Shown: piece by piece, positions 1-33,222 of the stretch
Layout: each line of letters starts with the position of its first letter
Numbering within the stretch: the stretch's first letter is position 1
From: Streptomyces sp. GS7
Lineage (GTDB): Bacteria; Actinomycetota; Actinomycetes; Streptomycetales; Streptomycetaceae
NCBI RefSeq assembly: GCF_009834125.1
Contig: NZ_CP047146.1
Location: 5,325,501-5,389,500 of the forward strand
Direction of reading: 5' to 3'
DNA length: 64,000 nucleotides
Translations under genes and position numbers: made by a program
The notes under the pieces: generated by a model
The model's input: the letters and a program-made list of their open reading frames with translations, nothing else
Database searches by the model: none
What the model was told of the DNA's origin: nothing

Positions 1-15613
<15,613 letters not shown>

Positions 15614-15672
15614 TCCGTTCCGGGTCACTGGGCGGCCGGGCCGCCCGGTCCAGGGAGGAGGCAGGGGAGGCG

Positions 15673-25215
<9,543 letters not shown>

Positions 25216-25230
25216 GGCGCGTTCTCCGTC

Positions 25231-27201
25231 CTAGGCCGACAGGGCGCCGCTGCGCCGGTCGACGACGTACAGGGGGACTGTGAGCGGGCCCCGGCGGCGG
25301 GCGTTGCCGCGCACGTACCAGTGGTGCAGCCAGACCGTCGACGCCAGGCAGACGAACGCCTGGTTCTCCTTGGTGCCGGTCTCCTCGGGCGGGCTGTCGA
25401 AGACGCGGTCGGTGAACCGCTTCACGAAGCGCGCGTCGAGGGCACCGATCTCGTCGAGGGTGCCGGGATCGGTCAGCAGGTCGCGGTAGTCCGGGCGGGA
25501 GCGGACGAACGCGGCGCTGTCCGGGGCGCGGTAGGGGAACTTCCCCTTCTTGACGATCCGTTCCGGCAGCGCGTCGGCATAGGCGCGCTTGAGCAGGTAC
25601 TTCTCGTCGTAGGGGTCGCCGAACCGCAGATTGACCGAGGCGGCGCGGCGGACCACGGCGGGGTCGAGGAAGGGGCAGCGGTTCTCCACGCCGTGGGCCA
25701 GCGCCATGCGCTCGCCCTGGGTCGAGAGCAGGTAGCCGCTCAGCAGCGTGCGGAACTCCAGCCACTGGGCCTTCTGCACGGGTGCGAGCTGTGCGTAGCC
25801 GGGTTCGGCGGCGACGAGTTCCTTGAGGGCCGCGAAGGGGTCGCCCGCGTTCTTGAGCAGGCGTGCGGCGAAGCGGCCGTTCTGGAACCGCATCTGGTGG
25901 GAGAAGAGGCCGGGCAGGGTCTCCTCGGTGAACTGCCGGTAGAGCCCGAGCATCCGGCGGTGGCCGTCCTCGCCGCTGAAGTGGCGCAGATACGGATGGA
26001 GCCGGCTCATGTGGCGCAGGCGGGTGTCGTCGTCCAGCTCGTGCCAGGTCGAGAGCAGCAGCGTGTCCTTGAAGATGCCGTAGCCGAGGAATCCCTCGTC
26101 GGCGCCCTCGCCGCTGAGCACGACCTTGATCCCTTCGCTCCGGACGTGGCGTGCCAGCAGGTACATGGGGACGAAGGCGGTGCGGAAGACGGGCACCTCG
26201 GCGTGCCGGACGGCTTCGGGGAAGGCGTCGACGACGTCCTCGTCGGTCACGCGCACGGTGGAGTGGCGGGTGCTCAGGTGAGCGGCCAGCTCGGCCTGTT
26301 CGGCCGATTCGTCGAACTCCGCGTCCTCGAACTCGATCGAGAACGTCCGCAGCGGTCGGCTCGTCCGCTGCGCCGCGATGTGGGCGATGATCGAGGAGTC
26401 CAGGCCGCCGGAGGCGTAGACGCCGACCTCGACGTCGCTGCGGAGGCGCACGTCAACCGCCGCTTCGAGGTCCGCGCGGACGAGCTCGACGGCCTCCTGC
26501 TCGCTCTCCGGGGCCGGGCCCCGGGCCAGGTCGAGTGTGGCCCAGCGACCGCGCCGGACCTCGTCACCGCGCACGCACAGGTACTCGCCCATGGGGATCT
26601 GCTCGATCCCCTGGTACGCGCTCTGACCGGGCAGCGGGGTCCAGGTGGCGAAGACCGATGCCAACTGTGCCTCGTCGAAGGCGAACCGGAAATCCGGGTA
26701 GGCCAGGAACGCCTTCATCTCGGAGGCGAACAGCCACGCGCCGCGGCAGCGCGCCACGTACAGGGGCCGCTTGCCGAACCGGTCGCGCACCAGGTGCAGT
26801 TCGCCGGTGACGCTGTCGTAGAGGGCGAACGCGAAGGCGCCGTTGAAGCGGGGCAGGCAGTCGAGACCCCAGGCGATCCAGGCGTTGAGCACGACCTCGG
26901 TGTCGGACTCGGTGCGGAAGGCGAGGCCGCGGGCCGCCAACTGCGCGCGCAGCTCACGGTAGTTGTACAGCTCGCCGTTGTAGCAGAGCCAGTAGCGGCC
27001 GTCGGCGCTGCCGACCGGCTGCGAGCCGGTGGACAGGTCGATGATGCTCAGCCGCACCGTGCCCATGGCCAGCCGGTCGTCGAGGAGGCAGCCCGCCTCG
27101 TCCGGGCCGCGGTGCTCGATCTGGGCGAGCATGCCGTGGATCAGGGTCTCGTATTCCTGCGGTGGCAGGGGGCTTCCGTAGAAGCCGGCGATGCCGCACA
27201 T
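25231..27201 (-). CDS. asparagine synthase (glutamine-hydrolysing)-like amidotransferase for starter unit
   Basis: A 656-residue protein with an N-terminal glutaminase domain that begins MCGIAGF, so Cys2 is the expected nucleophile after Met removal. It is followed by an ATP-pyrophosphatase synthetase domain with ASGGLDSS near residue 263. It belongs to the AsnB family, but it sits 4 bases after a discrete ACP gene and 15 bases before PKS A. In glutarimide pathways such an enzyme is thought to amidate malonyl-ACP to malonamyl-ACP using glutamine nitrogen, and the context strongly suggests this role rather than asparagine supply. Both half-sites look intact. The ATG is preceded by GGGAG at 11 bases, inside the end of the ACP gene, so translation is probably coupled. 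Confidence 0.9.
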   Translation of the reverse strand: MCGIAGFYGSPLPPQEYETLIHGMLAQIEHRGPDEAGCLLDDRLAMGTVRLSIIDLSTGSQPVGSADGRYWLCYNGELYNYRELRAQLAARGLAFRTESDTEVVLNAWIAWGLDCLPRFNGAFAFALYDSVTGELHLVRDRFGKRPLYVARCRGAWLFASEMKAFLAYPDFRFAFDEAQLASVFATWTPLPGQSAYQGIEQIPMGEYLCVRGDEVRRGRWATLDLARGPAPESEQEAVELVRADLEAAVDVRLRSDVEVGVYASGGLDSSIIAHIAAQRTSRPLRTFSIEFEDAEFDESAEQAELAAHLSTRHSTVRVTDEDVVDAFPEAVRHAEVPVFRTAFVPMYLLARHVRSEGIKVVLSGEGADEGFLGYGIFKDTLLLSTWHELDDDTRLRHMSRLHPYLRHFSGEDGHRRMLGLYRQFTEETLPGLFSHQMRFQNGRFAARLLKNAGDPFAALKELVAAEPGYAQLAPVQKAQWLEFRTLLSGYLLSTQGERMALAHGVENRCPFLDPAVVRRAASVNLRFGDPYDEKYLLKRAYADALPERIVKKGKFPYRAPDSAAFVRSRPDYRDLLTDPGTLDEIGALDARFVKRFTDRVFDSPPEETGTKENQAFVCLASTVWLHHWYVRGNARRRGPLTVPLYVVDRRSGALSA

Positions 27202-27205
27202 CGGG

Positions 27206-27457
27206 TCACCGGCTCCCGGCGGCCCGCAGGCGGGCGGCGTCGACGAACCCGACGATGCCGGACAGCGAGACCATGACGTTGCCGAGGATCTCGTCGCCCA
27301 GCGGCACTCCGTACGCCTCCTCGATGTGCGCCATCAGCGAGATGTAGCCGAAGGAGTCGAGGATGCCCGCCTTGAACAGGTCGGTGTCCTCGGTGATGTC
27401 CGAGTCGAACTCGAACATGAACCGCTCTTCCATGTACTGCTTGAGTGCCTGCTTCAT
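27206..27457 (-). CDS. discrete acyl carrier protein
   Basis: An 83-residue stand-alone ACP. The phosphopantetheine serine is Ser35 in ILDSFGY, flanked by the usual acidic helix (DSDITEDTDLFKAG). It lies between the AT-TE gene (83 bases upstream) and the amidotransferase gene. By analogy with known amidotransferase/ACP/AT cassettes it probably carries the malonyl unit that is amidated and passed to the first KS of PKS A. Confidence 0.92.
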   Translation of the reverse strand: MKQALKQYMEERFMFEFDSDITEDTDLFKAGILDSFGYISLMAHIEEAYGVPLGDEILGNVMVSLSGIVGFVDAARLRAAGSR

Positions 27458-27540
27458 GGCTGTCCGTCACCCTCGGGATGGTCGATTCGGGGTGCGTGCC
27501 GGTAACCGGCCCGCGTGAACTCTGCGCTTTCCGTGCGGCG

Positions 27541-29160
27541 TCAGGGAGCCGCGAGCCCGGCAGCGACGATCCGGGCCAGCTCGGGCCACTGGGCCCGGAT
27601 GAAGAAGTGGTCACCGGGGAACCGGCGGGTGGTCAGGGGCCGGGTGCTCTCCCGTTGCCAGCCCTCCAGGTCGGCCCTGGTGAACCACTCGTCCTCGCCG
27701 GCCATGGCGGTGACCGGCACGTCCAGCGGCGGTGCGTCCTGGTGCCGGTAGGCGCCCAGCGCGGCGAAGTCGGCCCGCAGGACGGGCTCGTAGAACGCCA
27801 TCAGGTCGGGGTGCTCCCACAGCTCCGCCGGGATTCCGCCGAGTTCCTTGAGGTGGTCCCAGAAGGCGTCGGTCGGCAGCTCCCAGGTGTGGCGCTCCCG
27901 GCTGGGGATCGCCGGCCCGCTCTCCCCTGAGACGAAGAGGTGGGCCGGTGCGGGCAGCCGCTCGGCGCGCAGCCGGTGGCAGAGCAGGTACGCCAGCCGG
28001 GCTCCGAGGCTGTGGCCGTAGAGCGCGTACGGGGCGTCGAGCCGGTCCCGCAGCTGACGGAACAGGTCGTCGACGATCGCGGCGGGGTCCCGCAGCAGCG
28101 GCTCGGCGGCGCGCCTGCCGCGTCCGGGGCGTTCCAGCGTCACCACGTCGACGTCCGGGAGGTGTTCGGCGAGCCCTGCGTAGGCGCGCTCGTCGCCTCC
28201 GGCGTAGGCGACACAGAACAGGCGTGGCCGTCGCTGCGGCTGCGGCGTTGGCTGCGACTGCGACTGCGACTGCGGCTTCGGCACCCGGCGGGCGGGTGCC
28301 GTGTCGATCTGCCGGATCATCCGGGTCAGGACTCCTCCCCCGCCCACCTCGCGGCAGTGGTCGGCGGTCGTGCGCTCCAACAGGTAGCGGACGCTGTCCA
28401 GCCACTGCACCGATCCGCAGATCTGCTCGCTCAGCGTCGCGGCGATGTCCCGGTCCGCGTACGGACGCGCGGTGAGGTTGGCGAGCACCGTGGCCCGTAG
28501 CGGCGCGAACCGGAAGCCTTTGAGGAAGGCGGCGAACTCGTCGCGGGCGGAGGCCATGAACCGCGAGTGGAAGGCTGCCGAGACCTTCAGCCGGGCGACC
28601 CGGGTCCCGCGCGCGTCGAGCGTCCTGTGCGCGCGCTCGATTTCGTCCCGGGCCCCGGACAGCACGGTCTGGACGGGGGTGTTGATGTTGGCGACGTCGA
28701 GCCGCGACAGGCCCTCCTCGGCGAGGAAGGCCCGCACCTCGCCCGCGTCCGGCCCCACGACGGCGAGCATGGCCCCTTCCGAGGCACGGGCCATCAGCTC
28801 GCCCCGCTTGGCCACGAGCTTCAGGCCGGTCTCGAAGTCGAAGGCCCCGGCGGCGTGCAGGGCGTTGTACTCCCCGAGGCTGTGTCCGAGCAGATACGCG
28901 CCCTCGGGCTCGCCGCGCTCCAACGAGTCCCGGTACGCGAGCGCGTTGACGACGTAGAGCGCAGGCTGGGTGTAGCGCGTGTCGTCGAGCCGCCCGTCCG
29001 GGTCCTCCAGGCACAGCCTCGGGAGGTCGTATCCGAGGATGTCCCCGGCCAGCGCGGTCGGTTCGGGGAACCGGTCGAAGAGGCCGGCTCCCATGCCGCG
29101 GGTCTGGGACCCCTGGCCGGGGAAGAGCACAGCGGGCGTTCCCGCCGCGGAAGCCCTCAC
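27541..29160 (-). CDS. trans-acyltransferase fused to type II thioesterase
   Basis: A 539-residue fusion. Residues 1 to about 285 are a malonyl-transferase-type AT: GQGSQ near the N-terminus, GHSLGEY with Ser94, KRGEL and AAFHSRF. A Gln/Ser/Pro-rich linker follows. Residues about 300-539 are an alpha/beta-hydrolase thioesterase with GHSLGA (Ser384) and GDHFF carrying the His. As the PKS modules lack AT domains, this AT should load malonyl on all ACPs; the thioesterase half probably clears stalled chains. The start is GTG. Its own ribosome site is weak, but the GTGA overlaps the stop of a small upstream ORF, so coupling is likely. Confidence 0.9.
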   Translation of the reverse strand: MRASAAGTPAVLFPGQGSQTRGMGAGLFDRFPEPTALAGDILGYDLPRLCLEDPDGRLDDTRYTQPALYVVNALAYRDSLERGEPEGAYLLGHSLGEYNALHAAGAFDFETGLKLVAKRGELMARASEGAMLAVVGPDAGEVRAFLAEEGLSRLDVANINTPVQTVLSGARDEIERAHRTLDARGTRVARLKVSAAFHSRFMASARDEFAAFLKGFRFAPLRATVLANLTARPYADRDIAATLSEQICGSVQWLDSVRYLLERTTADHCREVGGGGVLTRMIRQIDTAPARRVPKPQSQSQSQPTPQPQRRPRLFCVAYAGGDERAYAGLAEHLPDVDVVTLERPGRGRRAAEPLLRDPAAIVDDLFRQLRDRLDAPYALYGHSLGARLAYLLCHRLRAERLPAPAHLFVSGESGPAIPSRERHTWELPTDAFWDHLKELGGIPAELWEHPDLMAFYEPVLRADFAALGAYRHQDAPPLDVPVTAMAGEDEWFTRADLEGWQRESTRPLTTRRFPGDHFFIRAQWPELARIVAAGLAAP

Positions 29161-29219
29161 GCCAGGCCCGCAGCGGAGGGTTCCCGGGTGATGGCAGGGC
29201 AGTTGTCCAGCGGGTTCAT
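29157..29219 (-). CDS. possible 20-codon leader ORF coupled to the AT-TE gene
   Basis: An ATG at 29219 preceded closely by GGGGAGG opens a 20-codon frame that ends in TGA at 29159-29157, overlapping the GTG start of the AT-TE gene as GTGA. The peptide (MNPLDNCPAI...) matches no family I know. The spacing between GGGGAGG and the ATG is only two bases, which weakens the case. Its value would be to bring ribosomes to the poorly preceded GTG. Confidence 0.4.
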   Translation of the reverse strand: MNPLDNCPAITREPSAAGLA

Positions 29220-29255
29220 GGCCTCCCCGATCAGCGGTGGTGTCCGATGACGGGG

Positions 29256-29288
29256 ATCCTGCGACACGCCCCTTGCGGCAGCCTTGCC
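29256..29288 (-). promoter_or_regulatory. candidate promoter of the PKS operon
   Basis: The -10-like CAGGAT at 29261-29256 lies 9 bases after a heptad pair that takes the place of a -35 box. A transcript would start near 29248 and first reach the 20-codon leader ORF. The promoter is predicted from spacing only. Confidence 0.4.
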
Positions 29289-29376
29289 GGGAAGCTGGCC
29301 AATTCCTGCCGTCCGCTGCGATGGTTTTCCGCCATCCTTGCCAACCCCCCTACGGATACCTTGCCGTTCACTTGCC
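29271..29376. promoter_or_regulatory. row of five GGCAAGG-like heptads, candidate SARP operators
   Basis: Read on the minus strand, GGCAAGG occurs at 29288-29282, 29342-29336 and 29365-29359, CGCAAGG at 29277-29271 and GGCAAGT at 29376-29370. All five have the same orientation. Two pairs are exactly 11 bases apart, one helical turn, which is the typical spacing of SARP heptad repeats. The pair nearest the PKS operon ends 9 bases before a CAGGAT -10-like hexamer (29261-29256), the layout of SARP-activated promoters. The divergent gene encodes a SARP. Confidence 0.6.
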
Positions 29377-29386
29377 GACGGCCGAC

Positions 29387-29416
29387 TTGATCTTGGAATG
29401 CCCCGATCTGTATGCC
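29387..29416 (+). promoter_or_regulatory. candidate promoter of the SARP gene
   Basis: TTGATC at 29387-29392 and TATGCC at 29411-29416 are separated by 18 bases, giving an untranslated leader of about 75 bases before the ATG at 29501. The stretch is visibly richer in A and T than its surroundings. Confidence 0.35.
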
Positions 29417-29500
29417 AAGCTCCGGATGGGAAGGGCACCTGACGCACGGCGTCACCCGCCCGCCAGCACCACCGCGCGTGCGAGAACGATTGGGACCGCT

Positions 29501-32500
29501 ATGCCTTCATCCCCCACGCCCAACCCGGCCCCGACCACCCCGACGCCCGCCACCGGGCCGGACGACACCCCCTTCGTACTGAGTGTCATGGGCCCCATGT
29601 CGGCGCGCCACGGCGGCCGCGATCTCGCACTCGGCCCACCGCGCCGCAGAGCCCTGCTCGCCCTGCTCCTGATACGCCTGGGGCGGGTGGTGCCCACGGA
29701 ACTGCTCATCGAGGAGCTGTGGGGCGAGGAGCCCCCGCGTCAGGCCGTCGCCACGCTCCAGAGCCACGTGTCCCACCTGCGCCGCGCACTGCAGCCGGCG
29801 TCCGGGCCCGACCGCCCCACCGTGCTGCGCCATCGCGCGCCCGGCTACGTCCTGGAACTCACCCCCGAGCAGATCGACGTCTGCCGCTTCGAGCACCTGG
29901 TCGCCGAAGGGCGGCGGCTGCTGGAAGGGCGCGACCCGCTCGCCGCGCGGGACCGGCTCGCCGCGGCCCTGTCGCTGTGGCGGGGCTCGCCCTACGCGGA
30001 GTTCGACGGCCATCCCCCGCTCAGCGACGAGAGTTCACGCCTCGAACACGTCCGGCTCACCGCCGTGGAGACCTGCGCGGAGGCCCGACTCGCTCTCGGG
30101 GCGGCCCAGGAGGTCGCCGCGGGCCTCGACCGCGAGGCACGGCTCCACCCGGCGCGCGAACGCCTCGTCGGCCACCTGATGACGGCCCTGTCCCGGCTCG
30201 GGCGGCAGGCCGAGGCGCTCGAAGTGTACGAACGGACCCGCGTCCACCTGGACGAGGAGTTCGGCGTGGGCACGGCCGCCGAACTCCGCCGGGTCAGGAC
30301 CGCGATCCTGCGCCAGGAACCGGGGGCCTGCGGACCCACCGCCGAACCCCGCCCCGGCAGCCGCGAACCCGCCGGGCCCGCGCTGGGCGCTCCGGTGATC
30401 GGGGCCGCGAACGCGGTCGTCGGTGAGCGGGGGCGAAAAGCCGAGGCACACCCGGCCGTCCGCGCGGCGCAGGAAGCCGGCCGACCCGCGGCGGCCGAGA
30501 CGTCCGGTGGGATCGGCAGGGCAGCAGCGACTCCGCGCGGCCCGGCGGCGGCCGGCTGCAACGACGGTCCCCAGGACGGCGTCACGCCCGAGCAACGGCA
30601 GGAGGCACACCGCCCCGCCGCAGGCTACGCGGCAGCGCCGCACCTCGCCTCCGGGCCGGGACACACCTGCAGGTCGGCGACGACCATCGCGGACTCGCGG
30701 TCGACCACCGTGGATTCACCTGACAGTGCGCCACCCGCGCCGGACGCGAACGCGCCGAAGGACGAGAGGGGCCGCGCGGCCTTACGGCCGGTGCCCGGCG
30801 GGCCGGGAGCCCAGTCACCGTTCACCGGCCGCAGCGAGGAACTGCAGCGCCTGACGGCCGCGGCGGCGAGCACGCTGGCCGGTCACGGGCACGTGGCCGG
30901 CGTCCTCGGCCCCGCCGGCGTCGGCAAGACCCGGCTGCTCTTCGAACTCGTCCCGCGGCTGGAAGCCGCCTGCGCCGGCCAGGAGTGTCGGGGCCTGGAG
31001 GTGATCTGGAGCCACTGCTTCCTGGGCGAGGGCGTACCGCCCTACTGGCTGTGGACCCAGATCCTCAGACGGCTGTCCACGACCCGCCCGGACGCCTTCC
31101 GCGAAGCGGCGAAACCGTTCGGCGCCCTGCTCGCCCCGCTGATGCCCGAGCGGGCGGCCGGACCCGGCGGACCGGCTGCCGAGTCCGACTGGGGCCAGGC
31201 CCGGTTCCTCACCCACGACGCGGTCTGCGAAGTCCTGCTCGCCCTGGCCGTCCAACGCCCGCTCGTCCTGCTCATGGAGGACCTGCACTGGGCCGACACC
31301 GCCTCCCTGGACCTTCTCAGACTGCTGAGCACCCGCAGCCAGGGCCACCCGCTCGGCATAGTCCTGACCGCCCGCGAGTACGAGGTCGAGTCCGACGCGA
31401 CGCTGCGCCGCATGCTCTCCGAGGTCCTGCGCGGCCCCAGGACCGAGACCCTGCGGCTCGGCGGCCTGTCCCGGCACGACGTCGCCGCGCTCGTCGTCGC
31501 CCAGGCCGGCCCCGGCGTCGACGCGGAGGTCGTCGAGGTGCTGCACCGGCGCAGCGAGGGCAACCCGTACTTCGTCATGCAGCTCGTCTCCCTCTTGGGT
31601 GACGCGCGTAGCCTGCGCCGGCCCGAGGCGATGGACGTGCTCCTGACGCGGATTCCGACGGGCGTCCGCGAGGCGCTGCACCAGCGGTTCGCCGCACTGC
31701 CCGAGGCGGTGCTGCGCGTGCTGCGGCTGTGCGCCGTCATCGGCACCGAGGTCGACACGGATCTGCTGAGCCGCACCGCCGGCGAGGACGAACCGGTCGC
31801 CGCGGCACTGGAGTCGGCGATCCGGGCCGGGCTGCTCGGCGAGGACCCGCGCCACCCCGAACGGCTCCACTTCAGCCATGCCCTGGTCCAGGAGACGCTC
31901 ATCGACGAACTCACCCGTGAGGACCGGCAGCGGCTGCACGCGAGGGTCGCCGAGGGGTTGTCCGCGCGCCGGCTCGGGCAGGTGGAGGACGCGGAGATCG
32001 AGCGGGTCGCCCACCACGCCTGGCACGCCAAGAGCGCCCTGCCGGCCGCCGAGACCCTTCCCCTCCTGCTGCGCGCCGCCGAGCAGGCCGAGCAGCAACT
32101 CGCCTATGAACAGGTCGAGACCTGGCTGCGCCGCGCGGTGCACCTGGTCGGCCTGCTGCCGCCCGGCGACCCCTCTGCCGCGTCCCTGGACCAGCGGCTG
32201 CACGTCCAACTCGGCCAGGTGCTGGCCACCACCCGGGGCTACGGCCACGCCGAGGCCGAGACGGCACTCGCCCGCGGACGGGCCCTCAGCGAGGCCGCCC
32301 ACTCCCCCCAGGACCCGTCGGTGCTGTGGGCCCTGTGCGCGTCGTACCTCGTCACCGGCCGCTACGACGACTCACGCCGGTTCTCCGGTCTGCTCCGGGA
32401 TCTGGCCGAACGGACCGGCCAGCCCGTGGCGGTGCTCGGCGCGGCGTACGGCGAAGGCATCGTCCTGCACATCCGCGGCCAGTTGCGGCAGGCTCTCGCC

Positions 32501-33142
32501 GAGTTGGAGCACGGCGTCGCCATGGCGGACGGCTACGCCCGCGAGGGCCACTCGCTGGCCCGTACCTTTCAGCACGACCCGCGCGTCTCCTGCCGCTCCT
32601 ACGACACCTTCACGCACTGGCTCCTGGGCGACCGGGAGACCGCCACGGCACGCCGCCACGAACTGCTGCGCCTCACCGAGTACGACAGCAGGCCCTCCGA
32701 CCGCGCCTTCGCGCTCTACGTGAACGCGGTGGTGGCCGCCTGGGAAGGCGACGTCCACACCGCCCGCGCCTCCGGCGCCGAGGGAGTCCGCATGGCCGAC
32801 GAACACGGTTTGCGCTACTGGAAGGCCATGCTCGGCATGCTGGAAGGCTGGGGCCTCACCCACTCCGGACAGGAGGACGACGGACTCAACCTGATGCACT
32901 CCTCCCTCGCCGAACTCCGCAACTCCCGAAGCCACCTGCGCCGCCCCCTCCATCTGGGCCTCCTCGGCCAGGCACAGCACCGTGCCGGACGAACGGAAGA
33001 CGCGAAGACCACCTTCCACGCCTTCCTCTCGGCCGTCGGCCAGCGCGGCGAACACGTCTACCTTCACCACGAACTCCCCGCCACCCGCCTCCTCCACGAC
33101 CTTCTGGGCCGGGGGGCGGCGGAGGCGGTGGCGGCCGGGTGA
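29501..33142 (+). CDS. SARP-family regulator with ATPase and TPR regions (AfsR-like), candidate pathway activator
   Basis: A 1,213-residue regulator. The N-terminus has the OmpR-like winged helix and bacterial transcriptional activation domain of SARPs (about residues 20-270, with LGPPRRRALLALLL and the VGTAAELRRVRTAIL end). A low-complexity stretch follows, then an AAA-type ATPase with GPAGVGKTR (Lys476) and LLMEDLHWAD, then a long TPR-like C-terminus. It is transcribed away from the PKS operon from a shared 340-base region. Codon 428 (30782-30784) is TTA, so translation should depend on the bldA tRNA. I chose the ATG at 29501, preceded by GGGA, because upstream in-frame codons run through the promoter and show no SARP similarity. 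Confidence 0.88.
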   Translation: MPSSPTPNPAPTTPTPATGPDDTPFVLSVMGPMSARHGGRDLALGPPRRRALLALLLIRLGRVVPTELLIEELWGEEPPRQAVATLQSHVSHLRRALQPASGPDRPTVLRHRAPGYVLELTPEQIDVCRFEHLVAEGRRLLEGRDPLAARDRLAAALSLWRGSPYAEFDGHPPLSDESSRLEHVRLTAVETCAEARLALGAAQEVAAGLDREARLHPARERLVGHLMTALSRLGRQAEALEVYERTRVHLDEEFGVGTAAELRRVRTAILRQEPGACGPTAEPRPGSREPAGPALGAPVIGAANAVVGERGRKAEAHPAVRAAQEAGRPAAAETSGGIGRAAATPRGPAAAGCNDGPQDGVTPEQRQEAHRPAAGYAAAPHLASGPGHTCRSATTIADSRSTTVDSPDSAPPAPDANAPKDERGRAALRPVPGGPGAQSPFTGRSEELQRLTAAAASTLAGHGHVAGVLGPAGVGKTRLLFELVPRLEAACAGQECRGLEVIWSHCFLGEGVPPYWLWTQILRRLSTTRPDAFREAAKPFGALLAPLMPERAAGPGGPAAESDWGQARFLTHDAVCEVLLALAVQRPLVLLMEDLHWADTASLDLLRLLSTRSQGHPLGIVLTAREYEVESDATLRRMLSEVLRGPRTETLRLGGLSRHDVAALVVAQAGPGVDAEVVEVLHRRSEGNPYFVMQLVSLLGDARSLRRPEAMDVLLTRIPTGVREALHQRFAALPEAVLRVLRLCAVIGTEVDTDLLSRTAGEDEPVAAALESAIRAGLLGEDPRHPERLHFSHALVQETLIDELTREDRQRLHARVAEGLSARRLGQVEDAEIERVAHHAWHAKSALPAAETLPLLLRAAEQAEQQLAYEQVETWLRRAVHLVGLLPPGDPSAASLDQRLHVQLGQVLATTRGYGHAEAETALARGRALSEAAHSPQDPSVLWALCASYLVTGRYDDSRRFSGLLRDLAERTGQPVAVLGAAYGEGIVLHIRGQLRQALAELEHGVAMADGYAREGHSLARTFQHDPRVSCRSYDTFTHWLLGDRETATARRHELLRLTEYDSRPSDRAFALYVNAVVAAWEGDVHTARASGAEGVRMADEHGLRYWKAMLGMLEGWGLTHSGQEDDGLNLMHSSLAELRNSRSHLRRPLHLGLLGQAQHRAGRTEDAKTTFHAFLSAVGQRGEHVYLHHELPATRLLHDLLGRGAAEAVAAG

Positions 33143-33152
33143 GCGGCGGCGA

Positions 33153-33222
33153 GCACTCCGCCGCGCGTGGCTCGGCAGCGGGGCGCCGCCGCCCGCCCCG
33201 GCGTCACGCGCCGGAGGAGTGC
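33153..33222. terminator. large bidirectional hairpin between convergent genes
   Basis: GCACTCC (33153-33159) and GCGCGTG (33163-33169) pair with CACGCGC (33205-33211) and GGAGTGC (33216-33222). The loop contains a further GC hairpin (GGGGCG / CGCCCC). It lies between the ends of the SARP gene and the phosphatase gene and overlaps the last codons of the latter. Confidence 0.55.

Noticed and set aside
25231..27201. Ordinary asparagine synthetase of primary metabolism
   Set aside because: It is embedded in the PKS operon with 4- and 15-base gaps beside a discrete ACP and PKS A, as in glutarimide clusters.
27498..27510. GCCGGT-A-ACCGGC palindrome between AT-TE and ACP genes
   Set aside because: It is short and GC-rich, and lies inside an operon; it may be a weak hairpin but nothing supports a regulatory role.
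29237..29500. An earlier start for the SARP gene at 29237
   Set aside because: The extra 88 codons run through the AT-richer promoter and heptad region and do not resemble SARP N-termini; the ATG at 29501 has a ribosome site.
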